From Holophagaceae bacterium UBA706 (GTDB lineage Bacteria > Acidobacteriota > Holophagae > Holophagales > Holophagaceae): a DNA stretch of 6,133 nucleotides. The notes beneath the pieces are model-generated. The model worked only from the letters and a program-made list of their open reading frames with translations. It searched no databases and was not told the DNA's origin. A program made the translations under genes and the position numbers. Position 1 is the first letter of the stretch. Every line of letters begins with the position of its first letter. Where the stretch lies: the NCBI GenBank assembly GCA_002298155.1, contig DBME01000212.1, positions 1 through 6,133 of the forward strand. Direction: 5' to 3'. Shown here piece by piece: positions 1 through 5,339 of the stretch.

Positions 1-49
1 TAAATTGTTGTTCACGGTTCCGAGGGATCGGGCCAAAATCCTGGCATAG

Positions 50-67
50 GATCAGGGGTTCCTGATC
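50..67. repeat. Inverted repeat in the leader of the hybrid kinase gene
   Basis: The arms GATCAGG (50-56) and CCTGATC (61-67) are perfect reverse complements around a 4-nt loop GGTT. The element ends 7 bases before the GGAAGG ribosome binding site of the kinase gene. In RNA it would form a short 7-bp stem; in DNA it could be an operator half-site pair. There is no T-run after it, so it does not look like an intrinsic terminator for an upstream gene. Its function is unknown and a chance occurrence is possible. Confidence 0.45.
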
Positions 68-74
68 ACCGCCC

Positions 75-80
75 GGAAGG
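75..80 (+). promoter_or_regulatory. Ribosome binding site of the hybrid kinase gene
   Basis: GGAAGG lies 7 bases upstream of the ATG at 88, a purine-rich Shine-Dalgarno-like match at normal spacing. It favours the ATG at 88 over the in-frame GTG at 142, which has only a weak GGGTGG upstream. Confidence 0.6.
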
Positions 81-87
81 AAGCGCC

Positions 88-2955
88 ATGTTCCCCATCG
101 GATCCGATGCCCGCCGTGGACCCGGCCCGGGTGGATCCACCGTGGACCACGCCACCATCCTGGATGCCCTGCCCGATGCGGTGTTCGTGCACGATCCCAT
201 CACCGGCCGGATCCTGGAGGTGAACCGGGCCTGCCTGGAGATGTTCCGCGTCTCGCCGGAGGCCCTGGCGATGATCGATCTGCAGACACTGAGCGCCTGG
301 GAGGAAGGGTTCACGCTGGAGGAGGCCCAGGCGCGCATCGCCCGGGCCCGCGAGGACGGGGCGTCGGAGTTCTCCTGGCGCTCCCGCCGGGCGGATGGCA
401 CCTACTTCTGGAGCGAGGTGCGGCTCACCCATGTGCCCGGGGAGGACGGCGGCCAGGTGATCGCCGTGGTGCGGGACGTCACCGCCGCGGCCCAGGCCGA
501 GGAGGCCCTGCGCCTGGCGGAGGAGAAGTTCGAGAAGATCTTCCGGTCGAGCCCGGCCAGCATCCTGGTGGCGCGCTTCCCGGATGGCCGGGTGGAGGAG
601 GCCAACGAGACGGTGCTCCGGCTCACGGGTTTCAGCCGCTCGGAGATCATCGGTTCCGACGGCAGGAAACTCTGGGTGGTGCCCGAGGACCGGGAGCGCT
701 ACCTCGCCACCCTGCGCGCCCATGGCCGGGTGGAGGGGCTGGAGTCGCAGTTCCGCATGAAGTCCGGCGAGGTCAAGGTGGGCCGCATCAGCGGCGAACT
801 CCTGGAACTCTCCGGCGGGCTCAACATCCTGACCGTGATCGAGGACATCACCGAGGAGCGCGAGGCCCAGGCGGCCCTGGCCCGCATCACGCGGCTCTAC
901 GCCGCCCTGTCCCAGGTCAATCAGTATCTGATCCGGGCCACCAGCCCCGGGGAGCTGTTCGCGTCCATCTGCCGGGCCCTGGTGGAGGGCGGCGGCTTCT
1001 GGGCCGCGTGGATCGCCGAACCCGACCCCGTCACCCACTGGTTCGTGCCCCTGGCCATCCATGGCGGCACCGACGGATGGGTGGAGGGCTTGCGGGTCTA
1101 CTCCCTGGAGGGCCCCCCCGAGGGGATGGGCACCATGGGGCGGGCCTACCGCCAGCACCATCCCATCATCGCCAACGACTTCGACGCCGATCCGCTTACC
1201 GCGCCCTGGAAGGACGAGGGGCGCACCCGCGGCTTCAAGGCGGCGGCCTCCTTCCCGCTGCGCAGGGGGGACGGCGGGGTCTTCGGCGTCCTCTGCATCT
1301 ACGCCCGGGAGCCCGGCTTCTTCGGGCCCCAGGAAATCGCACTCCTGGAGGAGGTCTGCGAGGACCTGACCTTCGCCCTGGAGGACCTGAACAAGGAGGA
1401 GCGCCGCAAGCGCGCGGAGGCCGAGCAGGACCGGCTCCAGGAGCTGCTGCATTCGATCATCGACTCGACCCCCGACCTGATCTACGCCAAGGACCGGAAC
1501 CACCGCTACCTCCTGGTGAACCGGGCCCTGTCCGACTTCCTGGGCCGGGAGCCCCGGGAGATCATCGGGCGCCACGATGCGGAGCTCTGGCCCGAGGGCA
1601 TCCTTCCCGGCTCGGGCCCCCAGGACAAGCTGGGCCTGAGGCTGGACGAAGCCGAGGCGCTGTTCGGCGAAGTGATGACCCGGGAGGTGGCCATGGTGCC
1701 GCCCCGGGGCGGGGAGGCCAGGGTCTTCGACACGCTCATCGCCCCGCTCAAGGATTCCCGGGGCGCCATCAGCGGCGTCCTGGGGTACGCCCGCGACATC
1801 ACCCGCATGAAGGAGCAGGAGGCGCAGAAGCGCGACCTTGAACTGCGCCTGCAGCAGTCCCAGAAGCTGGAAAGCCTGGGCACCCTGGCCGGGGGCGTGG
1901 CCCACGACGTCAACAACGTCCTGGGCGCGGTGCTGAGCCTGGCGTCCATCGAACAGGAGCGCGCGCTCCCCTCCTCACCCACGCGGCGCTCCATGGAGAC
2001 CATCGTCCAGGCCTGCACCCGGGGCCGTGAGGTGGTCCAGGGTCTGCTCTGCTTCGCCCGCCGCGACCTGGGGGAGATCCGGCCGACGGACCTGAACCAG
2101 CTGGTGCGCGAGATCGTGGGCCTCCTCGGGCGCACGACGCTGCAGCGGGTGCAGTTCGTCACGGACTTCGATCCGGGGCTGCGCTCGGTGGAAGGGGACG
2201 CGGGGGCGCTGAACCATGCCCTCATGAACATCTGCGTGAACGCGGTGGACGCCATGCCGGACGGCGGGACCATCACCCTGCGCACCCGCAACCTGCCCGG
2301 GGGCGCGGTGGCGGTGGAGATCGAGGACACCGGCGAGGGCATGGCCGAGAACGTGGTGCAGCGGGCGGCAGAACCGTTCTTCACGACCAAGCCCCCTGGC
2401 AAGGGCACGGGGCTGGGGCTGGCCATGGTCTATGGCACCGTGCAGGCCCACAAGGGAGCCATGACCATCTCCAGCCGCCCCGGGGAAGGCACCCTCGTGC
2501 GCCTCTCCTTCCCGGGCTCCGACATCCGTCCGGCGCCCGAGGCGAAGGCGGCCGCGCCCGCCCCGCCCAGGGGGCTCCGGATCCTCCTGGTGGACGACGA
2601 CGAGCTCATCCGGGAGGCCGCGCCCGAGCTCCTGGGCCTCCTGGGCCACCACGTCATCATCGCCGGCAGCGGCACCGCGGGCCTGGAAGCCCTGGAGTCG
2701 GACCCGGACATCGACGTGGTGATCCTGGACGTGAACATGCCCGACATGGACGGGGAGGAGACCCTCGCCCGGATCCGGGAACGGTGGCCGGAGCTGCCGG
2801 TGGTCCTGGCCACGGGCTACCTGCGCGAGGACCTCAAGGCCGCCATCTCCCCCGGATCCAGGGTCTTCTCCCTGCCCAAGCCCTACACGCTGGAGGAGGC
2901 CCGGAGAGCGCTGGTGGAAGCCACGCGGCCCGTGGAAGGGCCTCTTTTTTCATAG
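88..2955 (+). CDS. Hybrid sensor histidine kinase/response regulator (PAS-PAS-GAF-PAS-HisKA-HATPase-REC)
   Basis: A 955-residue multi-sensor kinase expected to autophosphorylate on His and pass phosphate to its own receiver. Domains by approximate residue: PAS 20-131, PAS 147-260, GAF 286-433, PAS 452-573, HisKA 592-660, HATPase 698-810, receiver 830-945. The phosphoacceptor is His606 in the GGVAHDVNN H-box, a variant of the common HDFNN form. ATP-site motifs are intact: N-box Asn718, G1 box DTGEG at 747-751, F-box PFFTTK at 763-768 and G2 box GTGLGL at 773-778. The receiver has the acidic pocket DDD 836-838, phospho-Asp881 in LDVNMP, Thr909 and Lys931 (LPKPY). Charged helical linkers at 134-150, 432-452 and 575-595 look like signalling coiled coils. 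I see no signal peptide or membrane segment, so it should be cytoplasmic. There is no Hpt domain, so any downstream partner is encoded elsewhere, or the receiver tunes the kinase itself. The ligands are unknown. The first 18 residues are low-complexity and outside any domain. Confidence 0.96.
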   Translation: MFPIGSDARRGPGPGGSTVDHATILDALPDAVFVHDPITGRILEVNRACLEMFRVSPEALAMIDLQTLSAWEEGFTLEEAQARIARAREDGASEFSWRSRRADGTYFWSEVRLTHVPGEDGGQVIAVVRDVTAAAQAEEALRLAEEKFEKIFRSSPASILVARFPDGRVEEANETVLRLTGFSRSEIIGSDGRKLWVVPEDRERYLATLRAHGRVEGLESQFRMKSGEVKVGRISGELLELSGGLNILTVIEDITEEREAQAALARITRLYAALSQVNQYLIRATSPGELFASICRALVEGGGFWAAWIAEPDPVTHWFVPLAIHGGTDGWVEGLRVYSLEGPPEGMGTMGRAYRQHHPIIANDFDADPLTAPWKDEGRTRGFKAAASFPLRRGDGGVFGVLCIYAREPGFFGPQEIALLEEVCEDLTFALEDLNKEERRKRAEAEQDRLQELLHSIIDSTPDLIYAKDRNHRYLLVNRALSDFLGREPREIIGRHDAELWPEGILPGSGPQDKLGLRLDEAEALFGEVMTREVAMVPPRGGEARVFDTLIAPLKDSRGAISGVLGYARDITRMKEQEAQKRDLELRLQQSQKLESLGTLAGGVAHDVNNVLGAVLSLASIEQERALPSSPTRRSMETIVQACTRGREVVQGLLCFARRDLGEIRPTDLNQLVREIVGLLGRTTLQRVQFVTDFDPGLRSVEGDAGALNHALMNICVNAVDAMPDGGTITLRTRNLPGGAVAVEIEDTGEGMAENVVQRAAEPFFTTKPPGKGTGLGLAMVYGTVQAHKGAMTISSRPGEGTLVRLSFPGSDIRPAPEAKAAAPAPPRGLRILLVDDDELIREAAPELLGLLGHHVIIAGSGTAGLEALESDPDIDVVILDVNMPDMDGEETLARIRERWPELPVVLATGYLREDLKAAISPGSRVFSLPKPYTLEEARRALVEATRPVEGPLFS

Positions 2956-2978
2956 CGTCACCACCGATCAAGCTATGA
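2950..2978. repeat. Inverted repeat across the kinase stop codon
   Basis: TCATAGC (2950-2956) and GCTATGA (2972-2978) are perfect 7-bp reverse complements separated by 15 bases. The left arm contains the kinase TAG stop and directly follows a run of six T; the right arm contains the non-preferred ATG at 2975. The long loop and modest stem make a weak hairpin, so an operator-like dyad or chance are as likely as an RNA structure. It is not followed by a T-run and should not terminate transcription between the kinase and the reductase. Confidence 0.35.
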
Positions 2979-2984
2979 TTGGCC

Positions 2985-2990
2985 AGGAGG
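2985..2990 (+). promoter_or_regulatory. Ribosome binding site that sets the reductase start
   Basis: A consensus AGGAGG sits 5 bases before the ATG at 2996. The upstream in-frame ATG at 2975 has no such site in front of it and would place this AGGAGG inside the coding sequence. This is the reason for choosing 2996 as the start. Confidence 0.85.
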
Positions 2991-2995
2991 TCAGC

Positions 2996-3781
2996 ATGAC
3001 CGAATCCTGGACCCAGGCCTGGCGGGAAGCCATCGTGACCGACACCCGCCCTGTGGGGCGGGGGGCGCGTCTCCTGCACCTGATGGTGCCCGACGAGCTC
3101 CCGTTCCCCTTCCAGCCGGGGCATGTGGTCTCCTTGCGTGACGGCGCCGTCCGGCATCCCTATACGATCTGCCAGGCGGATCCGGTGCGCCGGCGCCTGG
3201 GGCTCCTGTTCCGGGTGATCCCCGGCGGCCGCCTGACGCCGGCCCTGGACGGCGCGGGCCCGGGCCACCGGGTGGAGCTGAACGGCCTGCACCACGCCCC
3301 CGTGCTCGAGGGCATCGCCCCCGCCGCCGCGGCGGTGGTGGGCTTGTCCACGGGGTCCGGCATCGGCCCCCTCTGGGGCTTCGCCGAACAGGCCCTGGAC
3401 CAGGGCTTCCACCGCCCCATCAGTCTCTTCGCCGGGTTCCGGGAGGAGGCCGACCTCTGCCTCGCCGCGGAGCTGGACGAGCTACAGGCCGCCCATCCCG
3501 GTTTCCGGTGGCACCCCACCCTGACGCGCCCCTCCGGGGCCTGGCAGGGCCTGCGCGGGCGCGTCGGTGAAAGCGCTCCGGCCCTGATCCCCGAGCCGCG
3601 GGCCTGCCATTTCCACCTGGTGGGCAACGGCGCGATGCTGGCGGAGATGAAGGCGGCGCTGGCGCTCTGCGGGGTGCCGTCTGAGCAGGTGACCAGCGAG
3701 GTCTTCTTCAATTTCAATGCGGAGGCCGATCCGGAGACGGTCCGGGCCATCGCCGCGAGGTTCAGTACACCCCAGGCATGA
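2996..3781 (+). CDS. Ferredoxin reductase-type FAD/NAD(P)-binding oxidoreductase
   Basis: A 261-residue flavoprotein of the ferredoxin-NADP+ reductase superfamily, predicted to move electrons between NAD(P)H and a separate carrier through FAD. The N-terminal half (about 8-105) is the FAD-binding barrel, with the flavin motif RHPYT at 53-57, a variant of the usual R-x-Y-S/T with an extra Pro. The C-terminal half (about 110-250) is the nucleotide-binding fold, with GLSTGSGIGP at 116-125 matching the family G-T-G-I-A-P loop, and VGNGAM at 209-214 matching the second nucleotide motif. A terminal SEVFFNF (234-240) matches the C-terminal E-x-F/Y region. There is no CX4CX2C cluster, so it carries no fused 2Fe-2S ferredoxin domain and needs a partner. 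No signal peptide is seen, so it is cytoplasmic. It starts 40 bases after the kinase stop, same strand, so co-transcription is likely. Its last 20 bases overlap the convergent protease gene. The exact acceptor and NADH/NADPH preference cannot be told from sequence alone. Confidence 0.88.
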   Translation: MTESWTQAWREAIVTDTRPVGRGARLLHLMVPDELPFPFQPGHVVSLRDGAVRHPYTICQADPVRRRLGLLFRVIPGGRLTPALDGAGPGHRVELNGLHHAPVLEGIAPAAAAVVGLSTGSGIGPLWGFAEQALDQGFHRPISLFAGFREEADLCLAAELDELQAAHPGFRWHPTLTRPSGAWQGLRGRVGESAPALIPEPRACHFHLVGNGAMLAEMKAALALCGVPSEQVTSEVFFNFNAEADPETVRAIAARFSTPQA

Positions 3782-5138
3782 AGCGCTGGACCAGGTTGGG
3801 CTGCGGGTGCAGGACGCGGGGGAGGAGCTTGACCCCCGTGGCGGCGGCCGGGATGGCGCCGCCGGGGTTGGCGCCCGTGGTGATCCAGGCCAGGGCGGCG
3901 GCGGTGGAGGCTTCGGTGGGATCGCCGGGCGCCAGGGTCAGGTCGTCCGCCGCGGCGCAGGAGACGCCGATGAAGTCCGCGTCGGGCATGCCGCCGAAGT
4001 AGCTGCCCTTGTTCGAGGCGTTCACCAGCTGGATGGAGATGAGCATCAGCATCCAGTCGCAGCTGTCCGTGGCGTAGGCGGCCTGGGCCACGGGCTTGCC
4101 GTAGGTGCGGCTCCCCACGATGGCCAGGGAGGCGCCGTAGTAGGGCTGGAGCGCGTTGATGACCAGCTCGCTGGCCGAGGCGGTTGAGCCGGTGACGATG
4201 AAGGCGATGCGGGCGGGGGCGATGGCGCTGGCCTCGGTGCCGTAGGCGACCGCGGCGTTGCTGGAGGTGTGGAGGTCGTTGTAGACCATCTTGTACATCA
4301 CGTCCCCCGCGGGGTGGTCCCTGCGCAGGAGGTTGAGCAGCACGGCGGCCACGTCCACCCGGCCTCCGCCGTTGTAGCGCAGGTCCACGATCAGGTCGGT
4401 CACGCCCGCGTCGCGGAAGGACTGCATGACGGTGCGCAGCTGGGCCGACGCGGTCTCCACGAACGTGCGCAGCATGAGGTAGCCGACCTTGTGGCCGCCG
4501 CCGGCGTCCAGGATCAGAGGCGCGGCGGCGCCGGGCACGGGGTCCAGGTTGTACAGGGCGGTGGTGGCCGACACCTCCACCGTGGCGCCCCCGGCCTTCT
4601 TCAGGCGGAAGAAGCGGGTGGTGCCCGCGGTGGCGGAGGAGAGGATGGCGGAGAGGGTGCCGTTGGCGACGATGGCCGGGGCCTGGCTGGGGGCGTCGTC
4701 GAGGCCCGCGGCGGTGGCGGCCACGGCGAGCAGTTCGTCCCCCCGGGCGAAGCCCGCCGCCGCCGCTCCGGAACCCGGGAAGACCTGCACGATGAAGATC
4801 TGCGTGCCCCGCGTCGTGAAGCCGCAGCCATAGCCCATGTTCGTGCCCTGGTCGAAGAAGGCGTTCTGCTCCTGCCGGGTGCTCATGTAGCTGAAGAAGC
4901 GGTCCTTGCCCTCCGCGCGGGGCTGGGCGGTGAGGGCGTTGAGCAGGGCCGAGGGGGTCGCGTAGGCATTGAGGTCCACCGTGGCGGGCAGCTCCTTCTC
5001 CCACAGGTAGTAGTTCTGGGTCGTGGCCAGCACGTCGGACTTCACGGTGGCGGTGGCGCAGCGGTCGGCGCTGCTGGTGCTGTGGCAGCCCGCCAAGCCC
5101 AGGAGGCCGAGGAATCCGAAAAGCATCATATGGCGCAT
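3762..5138 (-). CDS. S41 family (C-terminal processing) peptidase, PDZ-containing lipoprotein
   Basis: A 458-residue exported serine protease of the CtpA/Prc-like S41 family. The N terminus is a lipoprotein signal: MRHMM, a hydrophobic stretch, then lipobox LAGC with Cys18 as the lipidated residue; the +2 residue is His, so in a Gram-negative outer-membrane sorting is plausible. A short helical region (about 30-95) is followed by a PDZ-like domain (about 96-190, GYGCGF at 102-107, then VFPGSGAAAAGFARGDELL) and the tail-specific protease core (about 205-420). Core signatures are DLRYNGGG at 252-259, TASASE at 319-324 with nucleophile probably Ser321, and TYGK at 345-348 with general-base Lys348. 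The Ser-Lys pair is present, so it should be active. After the Lys the sequence is GKP rather than the common GKG. Four non-lipidated cysteines (27, 105, 360, 394) could form disulfides in the periplasm. The start ATG at 5138 has GGAG five bases upstream. The substrate is unknown; it likely cleaves envelope proteins or peptides. Confidence 0.93.
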   Translation of the reverse strand: MRHMMLFGFLGLLGLAGCHSTSSADRCATATVKSDVLATTQNYYLWEKELPATVDLNAYATPSALLNALTAQPRAEGKDRFFSYMSTRQEQNAFFDQGTNMGYGCGFTTRGTQIFIVQVFPGSGAAAAGFARGDELLAVAATAAGLDDAPSQAPAIVANGTLSAILSSATAGTTRFFRLKKAGGATVEVSATTALYNLDPVPGAAAPLILDAGGGHKVGYLMLRTFVETASAQLRTVMQSFRDAGVTDLIVDLRYNGGGRVDVAAVLLNLLRRDHPAGDVMYKMVYNDLHTSSNAAVAYGTEASAIAPARIAFIVTGSTASASELVINALQPYYGASLAIVGSRTYGKPVAQAAYATDSCDWMLMLISIQLVNASNKGSYFGGMPDADFIGVSCAAADDLTLAPGDPTEASTAAALAWITTGANPGGAIPAAATGVKLLPRVLHPQPNLVQRFMPGVY

Positions 5139-5143
5139 GGGAG

Positions 5144-5147
5144 CTCC
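5144..5147 (-). promoter_or_regulatory. Ribosome binding site of the S41 protease gene
   Basis: Read on the minus strand, GGAG ends five bases before the ATG at 5138. In-frame ATGs at codons 4 and 5 are further away and would shorten the positively charged start of the signal peptide, so the first ATG is preferred. Confidence 0.55.
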
Positions 5148-5174
5148 GGAAGGTGACCCGGGAGGCCGATGGGT

Positions 5175-5186
5175 CTGCCCGGGCAG
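5175..5186. repeat. Perfect 12-bp palindrome in the divergent region
   Basis: CTGCCCGGGCAG is its own reverse complement, with no spacer. It lies 37 bases upstream of the protease start, between it and the rest of the divergent region, where a dimeric regulator could bind. GC-rich palindromes of this size also arise by chance in such DNA. Confidence 0.4.
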
Positions 5187-5210
5187 GGGTCATGATCGCA
5201 CCAGGGCCCA

Positions 5211-5242
5211 GCCGCCGGAAGGCGCGTGGCGCTCCCGGCGGT
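5211..5242. repeat. GC-rich nested inverted repeat in the divergent region
   Basis: Outer arms CCGCCGG (5212-5218) and CCGGCGG (5235-5241) are perfect reverse complements. Inside them GCGC (5222-5225) and GCGC (5229-5232) pair around a GTG loop, and a G-T pair can extend the outer arm at 5211/5242. Together they would fold into one strong stem with a small asymmetric bulge. There is no T-run on either side, so it is not a typical intrinsic terminator. A leader structure for the protease transcript or an operator are options. Confidence 0.45.
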
Positions 5243-5330
5243 CGGGGCATTGTAAAAAATCAGGCCGCCAAGTTCATGGACTATGCCTAGCGCACTCTCT
5301 AGACTCGAAACGCAGGGCCATGGTGCCCAC

Positions 5331-5338
5331 GAGGAAGG
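5331..5338 (+). promoter_or_regulatory. Ribosome binding site that sets the CheB/CheR start
   Basis: The purine-rich GAGGAAGG immediately precedes the ATG at 5340; the GAGG core ends 5 bases before it. The in-frame upstream ATG at 5283 has no Shine-Dalgarno-like sequence and would add a poorly conserved 19-residue extension, so 5340 is preferred. Confidence 0.7.
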
Positions 5339-5339
5339 G

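Larger units (their letters stand above)
5139..5339. other. Divergent intergenic region between the S41 protease and CheB/CheR genes
   Basis: These 201 bases separate two divergently transcribed starts, so promoters for both genes should lie here. I see no confident sigma-70, sigma-54 or sigma-28 promoter. The most AT-rich patch is TGTAAAAAATC (5251-5261), which on the minus strand includes TACAAT (5249-5254), a fair -10 match about 110 bases from the protease start but without a good -35. The region also holds the palindrome at 5175-5186 and the GC hairpin at 5211-5242. No credible small gene is seen. Confidence 0.6.

Noticed and set aside
50..67. Intrinsic terminator for a gene upstream of the window
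   Set aside because: The stem is followed by ACCGCCCGG, not by a T-run.
52..1905. A 617-codon open frame on the minus strand opposite the kinase gene
   Set aside because: It mirrors the GC-biased third positions of the kinase, its product is Gly/Leu/Ala/Pro/His-rich without recognisable motifs, and the plus-strand frame has continuous conserved domains.
2975..2995. Upstream ATG for the reductase, adding seven residues
   Set aside because: The consensus AGGAGG at 2985-2990 is correctly spaced for 2996 and lies downstream of the 2975 ATG.
4269..5156. A 295-codon plus-strand frame opposite the protease
   Set aside because: Val/Gly/His/Glu-rich low-complexity product with no motif; it is antisense to a well-supported gene.
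3160..5250. A 696-codon minus-strand frame covering the protease and part of the reductase
   Set aside because: It is out of frame with the S41 protease, which has a lipobox, PDZ and catalytic motifs. Its translation is Arg/Pro/Gly/His-rich, typical of a shifted frame in GC-rich DNA.
5250..5287. Sigma-70 promoter for CheB/CheR from TTGTAA and TATGCC
   Set aside because: The two hexamers are 26 bases apart, far beyond the usual 16-18.
5283..5339. Upstream in-frame ATG for the CheB/CheR gene
   Set aside because: No ribosome binding site precedes it, while 5340 has a strong purine-rich one at suitable spacing.
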